This document shows positions 17,746-26,092 of a DNA stretch of 40,987 bases, piece by piece. Below the pieces are notes generated by a model that did no database searches, was not told the origin of the DNA, and worked only from the letters and a program-made list of their open reading frames with translations. Position 1 is the first letter of the stretch; each line of letters begins with the position of its first letter. The position numbers and the translations under genes were made by a program. Location of the stretch: NCBI RefSeq assembly GCF_018608325.1, contig NZ_JABAZW010000142.1, forward strand, positions 325 to 41,311. Direction: 5' to 3'. The stretch comes from Brevundimonas sp. (GTDB lineage Bacteria > Pseudomonadota > Alphaproteobacteria > Caulobacterales > Caulobacteraceae).

Positions 17746-18228
17746 TCACCACTTGAACGCGCTGTTGGGCAGGGCGCGGTTCGGCGCCTTGCTTCCGCCC
17801 AGCCCTGCCGACACGGCGTTCGACACGCCGTCGGCCAGGGTTGTTCCGGCGCCGACATAGCCCATGATGTTTGCGGTCGATCCGGCGCGGCGCTTGGCCT
17901 TCGCGCTCATGCGCAGGGCGCCAGACTGATTGGTGAAACCGACCCGTTCCACATTCTCATCACGGACGGCCTGACGTGCCAGCTCCTTCTCAATGGCGAT
18001 GCCGCTTGGACTATCCAGAGACAGGCCGCGCGCGGCGCGACTGGCCATGAAGGCGGCCATGTTGGCGTTCAGCTCCTCGCGGCGGCGCTCGCTGCTCTGA
18101 AGCGCCTGCAGGTCCACGCCCTTGGCCTGTGCCTCCAGCATGACGCCTTCAGTCTTTAGGGCCTTGGCCTGGGCGCGACCGCTCATGATCTGGGTTGCGG
18201 CCGAGAGGCCTGGCGCTGCATCGCCCAT
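17746..18228 (-). CDS. T7 gp14-like internal virion protein
   Basis: A 160-aa alanine-rich protein with an N-terminal helical segment (LSAATQIMSGRAQAKALK), a central amphipathic region (NANMAAFMASRAARGLSLDS) and a glycine-rich C-terminal stretch (IMGYVGAGTTLADGVSNAV) that could insert in a membrane. This resembles small internal virion proteins that form the outer-membrane part of the ejection channel. Start ATG 18228 overlaps the previous stop (TGATG). Confidence 0.65.
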   Translation of the reverse strand: MGDAAPGLSAATQIMSGRAQAKALKTEGVMLEAQAKGVDLQALQSSERRREELNANMAAFMASRAARGLSLDSPSGIAIEKELARQAVRDENVERVGFTNQSGALRMSAKAKRRAGSTANIMGYVGAGTTLADGVSNAVSAGLGGSKAPNRALPNSAFKW

Positions 18229-20327
18229 CAGCTTGTCACTTCCATGGTGATAGTCCGCACCTCCAGCGGGCCGCCGACGTGCTGCTCAATCGTGAAGGTT
18301 GGGTATTTTGCGCGGCCCAGCGGACGGAAACGACGCACGCCCGTCGTAGGCGTCACCTCGCCGCCAATCACGCCTGACCAGCCGGACGGATCGCGCCCGT
18401 TGCCCTTGAAGCCGACGGATTCTATGACATCGACATCGACACGCGTGATCTTGTAATTGGGTCGCAGCCCCATCTGCTGATCGATAGGTGGCACACCCTC
18501 GACAATCAGGGGGAAGTCCAGGCCCACACGCACGGCGCCGAAGCTGTCATCTACGCCGATCAGGCGTCCGTCAGGTCCGACCTCAAACTCGCCCAGCTTG
18601 GACGGGCCAGACCAGACGCCGATGGTGTGGCCGGCATAGAGCGGAACAGGCGTGTTGAGGTCGGGCAGAGCCACCATGCCGTCAGCCCACGCCGTCTCGT
18701 CGAAACGCTCCAGGCGGAACTTGCGAACACCGTCGACGACGCGCTCGGCCACAACGAACAACTGCCCGTCCGCGACGACCAGCGATCTCCAAGATCCCGC
18801 CGTGTGCCACAGGCTCCAGGCTGAGAACTGCGCGCTGCGGCGATAGGTCAGCACGGCCATCTGTCCGTCATCGCGCAATACCGGAACCAGACGGTCACTC
18901 TCTGTGCCCGCCGCCAGCAGCTCAAGCTCAATCGGCGTTCCCATCAGGTGGAAGGCCAATTCCGACAGGTCGGCAATCTCCCACGAGCGACGCACGTTGC
19001 CGGTCGGCAGGCAGATCATGGTGCGGCCGCTGTCGCGCTCGATGAACATCATGCCCTCGCTGACCAGCAGCGGTTGCGGCGAGGCGGCGGACTCGGGGCC
19101 GATCTTCAGCAGTTCGAAGTTGGTGGGTGACAGGGGGGCAGCGACCTGCTCCGGCACGTAATAGACCCCCGCTTCGGTGAAGAGTAGAAGCTGCTCAGTC
19201 GATCCGAAGTGACGCAGTCCAAGGCTCGTTTCTCGACCCACGCGCTCGATGATGGCGTCAGTCTCAAGGCCGGTGCCGGTGCTGAAGTCCTCGATGTCTC
19301 CGGTCGCGCTGGCGGCCATGACATTTTGCGCGGCGTCGAAATCACCCAGCATCAGACGATTGCGGTGCAGCGCGGTCGATCCGGGATAGCCACGCGCGCC
19401 ACCGATCAGAGCCTCATCCCAATCCACGGTTGGCGCTGGCGTGGCGAAGTTGGTTACCGCGCTCATCTTGGAGCGGGCCGTGGGTCCAACCAACGCCTCA
19501 GTCGCGTCGAACAGGGTGAACCCGTCGATCATCTGGATCTGAAGTGTGGTGGCGCTTGGCACAGCCGACACAACGCCGTTGATCTGCGTATCCTCGCCCT
19601 TGACCTGCTGCCCGATAATGAAGCCGTCAGACGACGCCAGGGTCACGGTTACGGTTGGGTAGAGGGCACCGATGACGTTGCCGGTCGCCGCTGTCGGGCT
19701 GCTGACGCCCGCGATCTGGATCTCCACGCCCGTGTACCGAATGCGCGTTCCGACATGGCTCGGCAGGAAGAAGTCTGCACTTGTCGCCAGATTGATCGCG
19801 CCACTGTAGCCCGACGGCGACAGGCTGATCCCGCGCGCGGCGTAGCGCCAATAGGGTTGGAGCCGCGAACCATTCAGCCCATCAGCGAAGGCCAGCGGCG
19901 CAATAGCCCAGGTCGAGCCGGTCAGGGTCAGTATCTGCGGTTGGAACGACCGCGCCGCAACGACGACCTTTCCGTCCTCGATGGCGATCTGCATCGTGAA
20001 CAGGTCAGCCTCACGCCATGGCACAGCAGTAGCAATTACCTGCTGCACGGCGCCATCCAGACCGCGCACTTCGAACCGACCATCGCCAAACACCAGCAGA
20101 CGCGCATCGCTGCGTCCGATGCCGTAGGTTTCCAAACGCGATACGCCGTTCAGACCGGCGACATCGGCGGTCCCCCAGCGGCGCTTGAAGCCGCCTCCAG
20201 CCATGTTCAGGGCATTGCGAAACCGGCGCGCACCCTCATTGCGAACCTGCAGGTCGGTGCGCAGCAGGTATTCCTCGGCAAGCTCACCGGCCGCCATGCT
20301 GGTGATGAATGGAAAACGGCGCGCCAT
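18228..20327 (-). CDS. Tail tubular protein B-like (tail nozzle)
   Basis: The start is ATG 20327, coupled to the preceding stop (TGATG), giving 699 aa (MARRFPFITSMAAGELAEEY). The N-terminus, with LLRTDLQVRNEGARRFRNAL and then GGFKRRWGT, is the typical opening of podovirus stabilisation/tail-nozzle proteins equivalent to T7 gp12. The rest is beta-rich. It should form the distal tail tube beneath the gp11-like adaptor encoded just upstream. Confidence 0.8.
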   Translation of the reverse strand: MARRFPFITSMAAGELAEEYLLRTDLQVRNEGARRFRNALNMAGGGFKRRWGTADVAGLNGVSRLETYGIGRSDARLLVFGDGRFEVRGLDGAVQQVIATAVPWREADLFTMQIAIEDGKVVVAARSFQPQILTLTGSTWAIAPLAFADGLNGSRLQPYWRYAARGISLSPSGYSGAINLATSADFFLPSHVGTRIRYTGVEIQIAGVSSPTAATGNVIGALYPTVTVTLASSDGFIIGQQVKGEDTQINGVVSAVPSATTLQIQMIDGFTLFDATEALVGPTARSKMSAVTNFATPAPTVDWDEALIGGARGYPGSTALHRNRLMLGDFDAAQNVMAASATGDIEDFSTGTGLETDAIIERVGRETSLGLRHFGSTEQLLLFTEAGVYYVPEQVAAPLSPTNFELLKIGPESAASPQPLLVSEGMMFIERDSGRTMICLPTGNVRRSWEIADLSELAFHLMGTPIELELLAAGTESDRLVPVLRDDGQMAVLTYRRSAQFSAWSLWHTAGSWRSLVVADGQLFVVAERVVDGVRKFRLERFDETAWADGMVALPDLNTPVPLYAGHTIGVWSGPSKLGEFEVGPDGRLIGVDDSFGAVRVGLDFPLIVEGVPPIDQQMGLRPNYKITRVDVDVIESVGFKGNGRDPSGWSGVIGGEVTPTTGVRRFRPLGRAKYPTFTIEQHVGGPLEVRTITMEVTS

Positions 20328-20938
20328 CAGCAACGTCCACGACGACGCCGCCACGCTTCTGCCAGCGGAGCCGAGGTCAGAACATCGACGCCCGGCTCCT
20401 GCCGCTTGTCGCGCAGAATGGCGTCACGCATCTTCTGGTCGGCGTCTCGTTCCTTCAGCCGTGCGTCTTGTGGCTTGTCACACAACGCCTCAAGGAACAG
20501 GGCCTGCAGACGCGTGACGATGGCCTCGGACAGGTCGCCCGGCCAGACAGACTCATGCGCGCGCACGTTGGCGACGACCTGTAACGTGGCGCCCTCGTAG
20601 CGATCCCGCGTCAGGATGCGACCGCTCTCGATGGCATAGTCACCAGATCGCAGGCGCTGCCCCCGATACATCAGATACTGGATATTGATGACCTCGGACG
20701 GCGCGACCCAGGCGTGGCGATACGGACCCAATTCGACTGCTGACTGATAGGTTACCGGCAGGGTCTGCTTGGCGAAGGTCCAGGCATGACGCGTGAAGGC
20801 GGCGCGGACGATGCCCTCATAGTTGCTGTTCGCCACACGCGCGGCGCTGTCGTCGCCGTCCAGCGACGGCAACTCCTCCTCACCGATGCGGTGCAGTGCG
20901 GCCTGAATGACCTCGATAGGTGCGGCATAGGCGGGCAT
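20327..20938 (-). CDS. Tail tubular protein A-like (head-tail adaptor)
   Basis: The 203-aa protein has the helical N-terminus (PIEVIQAALHRIGEEEL) and the RAAFTRHAWTFAKQTLPV segment usual in T7 gp11-like adaptors. A central beta region contains YLMYRGQRLRSGDYAIESGR. It should join the portal to the tail nozzle. It is the first gene after motif copy 6: ATG 20938 lies 29 nt downstream with no Shine-Dalgarno sequence in the gap, so translation may be leaderless. Confidence 0.78.
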   Translation of the reverse strand: MPAYAAPIEVIQAALHRIGEEELPSLDGDDSAARVANSNYEGIVRAAFTRHAWTFAKQTLPVTYQSAVELGPYRHAWVAPSEVINIQYLMYRGQRLRSGDYAIESGRILTRDRYEGATLQVVANVRAHESVWPGDLSEAIVTRLQALFLEALCDKPQDARLKERDADQKMRDAILRDKRQEPGVDVLTSAPLAEAWRRRRGRC

Positions 20939-20967
20939 TGCGCCAGATTGAGCGGCGCAGGGAAGTC

Positions 20968-20980
20968 CTCAACGCACGGG
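20968..20980 (-). promoter_or_regulatory. Late-region 13-mer, copy 6
   Basis: CCCGTGCGTTGAG on the minus strand, 29 nt before the adaptor ATG. TTGAGG is followed after 17 nt by AATCTG, then GCGCA and ATG, the same geometry as copy 7. It lies downstream of a terminator, as expected for a promoter that restarts transcription. Confidence 0.72.
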
Positions 20981-21048
20981 CCTTGGCGTAAGTGCGAGGC
21001 GGGGGTATGGAGCGTGCAGGTCGGTGGCGCAGACCGGATTACCTACGC

Positions 21049-21285
21049 ATGGCCGCGCTTAAGCCTGACTATCATATGCCCCAGACGCCTCGCGGACTGG
21101 CCCGGCAAGGCGCCCGGCTCAAGATCATGTGCTCTTCGGCGACCTGCACCCACGAAACCAGCTTCTCAGCGCATGAGCTGATCCGAAAAGGATACGGCGA
21201 CATTCATATGAGCGCCATCGAGCGGCGCCTGTTCTGCGCCAGGTGCAAGGCCGTGAAGCCCGTCGTGCAGATTGATCTGGCGTAG
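21049..21285 (+). CDS. Small zinc-ribbon-like protein on the opposite strand (moron candidate)
   Basis: From ATG 21049 this plus-strand ORF encodes 78 aa (MAALKPDYHMPQTPRGLARQ). A CSSATC pair and a FCARC pair are spaced like a zinc ribbon, with an amphipathic helix between them (SAHELIRKGYGD). It is flanked on the left by motif copy 6 and on the right by a minus-strand terminator, so it is isolated from the late operons. That is typical of an independently expressed moron. The track start at 20992 is an alternative. No family is assigned and the coding status is only moderately certain. Confidence 0.55.
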   Translation: MAALKPDYHMPQTPRGLARQGARLKIMCSSATCTHETSFSAHELIRKGYGDIHMSAIERRLFCARCKAVKPVVQIDLA

Positions 21286-21425
21286 CAAAACGCCCCCGGC
21301 GTGAACCCCGACCGCTATCCATGCACAGACCTCAGGTGCATCTGAGGATCGATCGACAGATCGAATTACGGTCGGAGCTGGACGAATTATGAGTCGGTCT
21401 GGCTTGGGATGCAAGGCCGTAGAAA

Positions 21426-21452
21426 CGAAAAAGGCCCCGCCGAAACGGGGCC
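21426..21452 (-). terminator. Rho-independent terminator after the head operon
   Basis: On the minus strand GGCCCCG and CGGGGCC form a 7-bp GC stem with loop TTTCGG, followed by TTTTTCGTTT. It lies 25 bp downstream of the stop at 21477 and should end head-gene transcription. Confidence 0.85.
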
Positions 21453-21476
21453 AGTTCCAGGAGGGTAGGGTAGGGA

Positions 21477-21806
21477 TTACTTCTTGGAGCCCGCTTCCTT
21501 CAGCGCGTCACGCTCAGCGGTGACGGCTTCCAGACTGGTCTTCAGTTCAGCGTTCTCCGCATCACGAAGCTCTGCCAGTTCGCCCGCTTCCTTCAGCGCG
21601 GCCTCCAGTTCGGCCACGCGAGGGTCGGGACCGGCAGCGGGCGCAGGCTTGGTTACGGCCTTGTCGCGCTTGGCGACAGCAGCCTCAGCGGCCTTGTCCA
21701 GCGGATGCCAGAAGGTGCCGGGGATGGCGTCGGATTCGAACTCCTGACCGGTTTCGATCAGGCCGTCCTTCAGCGCCAGACGGGCGAGGGCTTGATATCG
21801 TGCCAT
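21477..21806 (-). CDS. Hypothetical coiled-coil protein of the head operon
   Basis: 109 aa. The N-terminal half (MARYQALARLALKDGLIETG, then FWHPLDKAA) looks like a small globular domain. The C-terminal 45 residues form a coiled coil (VAELEAALKEAGELAELRDA). It directly follows the cement protein and precedes a terminator. It may be a minor head or head-completion protein. Function not recognised. Confidence 0.65.
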   Translation of the reverse strand: MARYQALARLALKDGLIETGQEFESDAIPGTFWHPLDKAAEAAVAKRDKAVTKPAPAAGPDPRVAELEAALKEAGELAELRDAENAELKTSLEAVTAERDALKEAGSKK

Positions 21807-21817
21807 GTGCGCGCCCC

Positions 21818-22252
21818 CTACAGCGGATTCTTCTGGACGGCAGCGACGATGCCTGCCGTGATCTTGCCCGCCGTACCCGCGCCAGCGACGGTGAAGTTCA
21901 GGCGCGAGTAGCGTTTGCGCGCCTTGTACGGGATCTGATCGATGGCGAACTGGAAGCCGGGCTTCAGGTCGGCAACCGGAACCGCGCCGGACGACACGAC
22001 GGTGTCGACGCCCGAGCCGAAGTTTTCCGCATCGCTGGTCTGATAGCTGACCTGAACAGTCGTGGCGCCAGCAAAGGCCTCCACGACCTGGACCAGCAGC
22101 GGCACTTCTGGGCCAACGCCCAGATCGCGCGTCAGGGGAACAGACGAACCGTAGGGAATGCCAGCCGCCAGATGGTCGATCACATTGGTGGACGCGGCGG
22201 TCGCTGTGACCGCCTGCGCCGCTGAATACTGAAGGGTCTTGTCGAAGATCAT
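21818..22252 (-). CDS. Bbp16-like capsid cement protein
   Basis: The 144-aa beta-rich protein begins MIFDKTLQYSAAQAVTATAA and contains PLLVQVVEAFAGATTVQVSY and YSRLNFTVAGAGTAGK. This resembles the cement (decoration) protein Bbp16 of Bordetella phage BPP-1. It directly follows the capsid gene, as in BPP-1. It should bind the outer capsid surface and stabilise it. Confidence 0.78.
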   Translation of the reverse strand: MIFDKTLQYSAAQAVTATAASTNVIDHLAAGIPYGSSVPLTRDLGVGPEVPLLVQVVEAFAGATTVQVSYQTSDAENFGSGVDTVVSSGAVPVADLKPGFQFAIDQIPYKARKRYSRLNFTVAGAGTAGKITAGIVAAVQKNPL

Positions 22253-22265
22253 GGTGATGCGCTCC

Positions 22266-23279
22266 TTAGGCCACAGCGGCTTCGGTGTTCAGCAGGGCGT
22301 CGGTTTCGCGGATCGGGATGCCGCGATAGGTCATCACCTCCTGACCGGCGATTTCCATCGGGGTCAGGCGGACGAAGTTGTCCGATGCGCCCTTGTTCTG
22401 CGCCAGGGCCTCCAGGGCCTCAAGCACATCGCGGTTGCAGTAGATGGCCTGACGCGGCGCGGCCTCGCCGTCCGGCAGATTGGCGCCGGGGCGCGCAACG
22501 CGGCGGGACTGCAGCTTGTAGTAGGCTGAGCGCAGGAACTTGTAGAGGTCGACATTGCCCGCCTGCATAGCGGCGACATCGATGTTGGCGACGCGGGAGT
22601 TATAGCGCCAGTCACCGACCGACAGGCCCAGGTGCCAGCGAAAGGTTTCCTCCAGCACATAGTAGGGGTTGCCCGCCGCGTCCGTGACGCGTTGGCGGCC
22701 GTTGTCTTTGCGCTGCAGGCCGCCCGGCGCATCGGCAGGATGGATCAGCGACGTGAAGCGGTCACCCCAGGTCACAGCCCAGATCGAGGTGTTGTTCGAT
22801 CCGGTCCCGCCAGCATTGACGACGTTCTTGTTCGCCAGCGAGTTATAGCGCGCTCCCAGACCCTTGAACTTCTCAGGCGTGGTGGCGGTGTCGTGGTAGA
22901 AGATGCCGGTCGCGGCCTCCTGCGACATGGCCTCCAGCACGCCAGAGGCTTCGTTCAGGCGAAGCTGATTAACCTTGGCCGCCTCGATGTCGAGCATGCG
23001 CTCGTCAACGGCAGACATCTGCTCGATCCAGCCGGTTGTATCCTCGACCGACTGGGTGTGGCCCTTGGACTGCGGCACGCCCTGGTAAAGCGCGCCCCAC
23101 GAAACCGAGGGCAGGCCGGTGCGGATCGAATGGCGGTGCTTGTTGCCGTTGTTGCAGGGAATGACCCAGGCGTCATCTAGAACCGGGTTGGTCTGCGACA
23201 GCACTTCCAGCACCGCGCCCTCTGGCGTGGTCCGCAGCGTGTCGATCAGATTCAGATAGGAGTTGCCGATGGTGGCCAT
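22266..23279 (-). CDS. Major capsid protein (Bbp17-like, HK97 fold)
   Basis: The 337-aa protein starts MATIGNSYLNLIDTLRTTPE, a typical N-terminus for BPP-1-type capsid proteins. It contains YQGVPQSKGHTQSVEDTTGW, WHLGLSVGDWRYNSRVANID and a C-terminal FVRLTPMEIAGQEVMTYRGI stretch consistent with an HK97-type P-domain. It is flanked by scaffold and cement genes in the BPP-1 order. It forms the icosahedral shell. Confidence 0.88.
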   Translation of the reverse strand: MATIGNSYLNLIDTLRTTPEGAVLEVLSQTNPVLDDAWVIPCNNGNKHRHSIRTGLPSVSWGALYQGVPQSKGHTQSVEDTTGWIEQMSAVDERMLDIEAAKVNQLRLNEASGVLEAMSQEAATGIFYHDTATTPEKFKGLGARYNSLANKNVVNAGGTGSNNTSIWAVTWGDRFTSLIHPADAPGGLQRKDNGRQRVTDAAGNPYYVLEETFRWHLGLSVGDWRYNSRVANIDVAAMQAGNVDLYKFLRSAYYKLQSRRVARPGANLPDGEAAPRQAIYCNRDVLEALEALAQNKGASDNFVRLTPMEIAGQEVMTYRGIPIRETDALLNTEAAVA

Positions 23280-23292
23280 GTGTCAGTGATCC

Positions 23293-23967
23293 TCAGCCGT
23301 AGAGACGGGTCGCTAGATCCGGCAAGGCCGGGGCGGGTTGGGGGGCGGCCGAAAGCGCTGGGCCGGACAGTTTTGAGACGAGCTGTTCCAGGGCGATCAC
23401 GCCCTCTGCGTCGCCCATGTTTCGGCGCAGAGCGTCAGCGCCCGGTGCGCCGATGGCGGCTGTGACAGCGGAGTGAATGGCGGCGGTGCGGGCCGCATGG
23501 GACGAACCTAGCTTGGCCTGCTCAGCCGCGATGAAATCGTTCTGCGCCTGGGCGGCGGCGATCTCTTGGGCGGCATAGACGCCCAGAATTTCGGACACGG
23601 CCTCCTGCGGCATGCCCAGCTTGTGCATCACCGGCAGCATGGCGGCCGCCAACGGATCGGCGGCGTCGAACTCGACAGGCTTCCCGTCCAGACCGACGAT
23701 GGGCTCGGCTAGGGTCAGGGTGTATTTGTCGGGACTCTCGGGAACGCCTGCACGACGTGCGGCGTCCGCAGCTTCCAGCTCAGCGAGGCGCGAATAGGCT
23801 TCCGGCTTGATGCCCGTCGCCTCATCCCAGAACGCATCAGGCAGAGCGTCGGGGCGGGCCGGGGCCGCAGGCTCAGGAGCGGCCATCACAGCGGCTGGTG
23901 CGACCGGAACTGCGGTCGTCGGCGCTGGCGCCGGGGTGGGTTCTACAGGGGCGGTTGCGTCCGTCAT
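23293..23967 (-). CDS. Capsid scaffolding protein
   Basis: The likely start is ATG 23967 (MTDATAPVEPTPAPAPTTAV), giving 224 aa; the track extends it upstream into motif copy 5. A proline/alanine-rich disordered N-terminus leads to helical segments (YAAQEIAAAQAQNDFIAAEQ) and a conserved-looking C-terminus ending LPDLATRLYG. Such composition and the position between portal and capsid genes identify a podovirus scaffold, which guides procapsid assembly and then leaves. The start is 31 nt after motif copy 5. Confidence 0.82.
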   Translation of the reverse strand: MTDATAPVEPTPAPAPTTAVPVAPAAVMAAPEPAAPARPDALPDAFWDEATGIKPEAYSRLAELEAADAARRAGVPESPDKYTLTLAEPIVGLDGKPVEFDAADPLAAAMLPVMHKLGMPQEAVSEILGVYAAQEIAAAQAQNDFIAAEQAKLGSSHAARTAAIHSAVTAAIGAPGADALRRNMGDAEGVIALEQLVSKLSGPALSAAPQPAPALPDLATRLYG

Positions 23968-23998
23968 GGTCGCGACGTTGCGGCGCGCGACCCATGCC

Positions 23999-24010
23999 CT
24001 CAACGCACGG
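23999..24010 (-). promoter_or_regulatory. Late-region 13-mer, copy 5
   Basis: CCGTGCGTTGAG (12 of 13 bases; the first C is replaced) on the minus strand, directly after the stop codon of the Bbp19-like gene and 31 nt before the scaffold ATG. Confidence 0.65.
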
Positions 24011-24268
24011 TCATTCTGGCGCTATGGACCTCAGAACACCGTTCATGAAGCGTCGTGCGCCCTCGGCCTCCCGCAGCGTTTCGTTGCTGGAATTCAGAGG
24101 GGTGACGGCGTTGGCGCGCTCCAGAAGCCAGCCCATCACCCTCAGGCCATCATGTCCGCTGAACAGGCGACGCGCTGTTTGCTCGATCTTTTCGTCAACA
24201 TCGCCAGCGATGGATTTCGACGGTTGAGCGCGTAACGATGCAAAGGTTCGCTTAGGCTGTTGCACCAT
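24011..24268 (-). CDS. Bbp19-like small phage protein
   Basis: 85 aa, with RRLFSGHDGLRVMGWLLERA in the centre and an N-terminal KRTFASLRAQ segment. Size, central motif and position between portal and scaffold fit the Bbp19-like family of BPP-1-type phages. The role is unknown; it is probably head-associated. Its start overlaps the portal 3' end by 17 bp. Confidence 0.65.
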   Translation of the reverse strand: MVQQPKRTFASLRAQPSKSIAGDVDEKIEQTARRLFSGHDGLRVMGWLLERANAVTPLNSSNETLREAEGARRFMNGVLRSIAPE

Positions 24269-25793
24269 CTGGCATCCCTCCCTGTGCCGCAGCCGCCATG
24301 GCAGCTTCCTGCGCGATCTGCTCTGGCGACTTCATGACGATGTGCCGCTCCTTCGCCGTGGCGATCAGGTTTTCCATTGTCGCGGTTGCGTCGATCTGGA
24401 CACCGACCTGCAGCGCGGCGCCGATGTTGGATGCCATAGCCAGGACCTGCCCCGTCAGGTTCATGTCCTCCAGATCCTTCGCCTTGGACAACGGACTGAT
24501 CGGACGCACGTTCACGACCTGACCGCCCTTCAGCTTGACCTCCGGCAGGACGCCGCGCTGCGCCAGAATCCAGGCCACGCGCTCGATGATCGGCAACACC
24601 CATTCACGGACGCAGCGGTCACGGGGCAGTTCCTTGCGCCGCGTGTTCCAGGCCTTCTCGTCCATCCACTGGCCCAGCGTCGGCGGTGTATCGCCGGGCT
24701 GCTCGGGACGATCCTGATAGGCGGCGCGCTTGATCTCCTTGCGCATCTCGTCCTCTTTGAAGAACGAGGCGTCGAAGCGCGCTTCCGGCATGAAGGGCTC
24801 GGGCGGTTTCGATCCCGGCGCGCGGGCGTAGGCCTTGCCCGCCTCTATGCCGCCTTCGAAGTTGGCCAGTCCGTCCTCTTCATAGGAGAACGGCGCGTCA
24901 ATGCTGTTGCCCAGACCCTTGAGATTCAAATAGCCAAGCTCGTCCAGAACCCGCGCGCGCGGCGTTGCTTTCTTGAACGGACCCGGCCCCCATGCGCTGT
25001 CGGCCTGTTGACGAAACCTGCAGGCGATGACCGCGCATGATCCGGCGCCCTCGAACACCTTGTGAAACCGCTGCTTGTTGCCGACCATGATGCGATAGTT
25101 CCAGCGCTCGACGCCGGGCGTGCTGTAGTCGCGGTCGCAGCCCTCGACGACGGCCTGCTTGCGGTTCGCCTGGTTGCTGGTCGGCATAGGGAACTCAGAC
25201 GGAAGCGCCACTCCCCAGAGCATGTGCTGCTCGGCAGGCGTCAGAGACATCTCCCGCCATTTGCCGGTCACGCTGCCATCGGGCCCCCGCTCCATCAATA
25301 GGTCGGGTATCTCGATGGGCTGGAAGTGCAGGGGATTAAGCGCTCCCATGTCGCTGACTGCCAGCGCCATGGCTGATACGCCCCAGAATGCGAAGCATTC
25401 CTGGGCTGCGTCCCAATAGTTCGACCGCTCAATCTCAGCGAATATCGTGTCGCCAATCGCCTTGAGTTGCGGCGCGATCTCGCGGCGCTGCCCCTCGCTC
25501 AGGCTCTCGGCAGGTTCAAACATCACCCAGCGCTCATGACGGGGGGTGAAGGTCGAGATCATGTCAGAGGCGAAATCCTCAGCTACGATCTCCAGCGTAT
25601 TGTCGAACTGATCGTCCTGCTCCTCGATCTTCTGCGCGGCGTTCGATGAGTTGGTGCTTCGGGATTGAGCGTCCGCAATCCGCCGATAGGTCGGAAGGGC
25701 CAGGCGCAGCGTCTCGTCAATCCACACCTGATGGCGGGCGCGGTCCTGCCGGGCCAGTGTAACGCGCGCCAGAACCTTCTTGGCGTCATCCAT
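24252..25793 (-). CDS. Portal protein (head-to-tail connector)
   Basis: The 513-aa protein has the hallmarks of podovirus connectors: IVAEDFASDMISTFTPRHER near residue 70, WDAAQECFAFWGVSAMALAV, and the WGPGPFKKATPRARVLDELG segment in the middle. A C-terminal helical region (NLIATAKERHIVMKSPEQIA) ends in an Ala/Gly tail. Twelve copies should form the portal through which DNA is packaged and ejected. The start ATG 25793 overlaps the previous stop (TGATG). Confidence 0.9.
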   Translation of the reverse strand: MDDAKKVLARVTLARQDRARHQVWIDETLRLALPTYRRIADAQSRSTNSSNAAQKIEEQDDQFDNTLEIVAEDFASDMISTFTPRHERWVMFEPAESLSEGQRREIAPQLKAIGDTIFAEIERSNYWDAAQECFAFWGVSAMALAVSDMGALNPLHFQPIEIPDLLMERGPDGSVTGKWREMSLTPAEQHMLWGVALPSEFPMPTSNQANRKQAVVEGCDRDYSTPGVERWNYRIMVGNKQRFHKVFEGAGSCAVIACRFRQQADSAWGPGPFKKATPRARVLDELGYLNLKGLGNSIDAPFSYEEDGLANFEGGIEAGKAYARAPGSKPPEPFMPEARFDASFFKEDEMRKEIKRAAYQDRPEQPGDTPPTLGQWMDEKAWNTRRKELPRDRCVREWVLPIIERVAWILAQRGVLPEVKLKGGQVVNVRPISPLSKAKDLEDMNLTGQVLAMASNIGAALQVGVQIDATATMENLIATAKERHIVMKSPEQIAQEAAMAAAAQGGMPDGATA

Positions 25794-26092
25794 CAGTAGA
25801 GGACCAAGTCTGGACGGGTAAGTCCACCGCCGCCGCCACGTCCACCCCCAAACTGCGCGCCGCCAGATCCTCCACCTCCAGAAGAGCCGGTGGACTGTGA
25901 TGGGGTTGAGCCACCACCAAAGATCGGGACCGATCCGCCCGAAGATACCTTCCCGAAACGACGGATGCGGCGGGTCGTGGCGCCCGTCAGATAGGCCTGC
26001 GTTTCTTCGGTGCGTGCGACTTCAGCGCGCCGCTGCTCACGCTCGCGCGCCTCGACAACGGCGGGATCTTCTTGCTGCGGTTTAGGGCTTCT
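25793..26092 (-). CDS. Hypothetical glycine-rich phage protein
   Basis: From ATG 26092 (MRSPKPQQEDPAVVEARERE) the product has 99 aa. It shows a charged helical N-terminal part, an ARTEETQAYLTGATTRRIRR segment and a low-complexity Gly/Ser tail before LTRPDLVLY. GTGs at 26125 and 26143 are alternative starts. Small proteins with such tails occur between terminase and portal in related podoviruses; the function is not known. Motif copy 4 lies upstream, inside the preceding gene. Confidence 0.65.
   Translation of the reverse strand, partial: RSPKPQQEDPAVVEAREREQRRAEVARTEETQAYLTGATTRRIRRFGKVSSGGSVPIFGGGSTPSQSTGSSGGGGSGGAQFGGGRGGGGGLTRPDLVLY

Noticed and set aside
15199-17860. Long plus-strand ORFs (15199..16134 and 16649..17860) over the internal virion genes
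   Set aside because: Both run opposite to coherent virion genes with matching start-stop coupling and show no domain pattern.
21286-21425. Possible small RNA or tRNA in the gap after the zinc-ribbon ORF
   Set aside because: Short palindromes such as GATCGATC are present, but no cloverleaf or convincing structure could be drawn.
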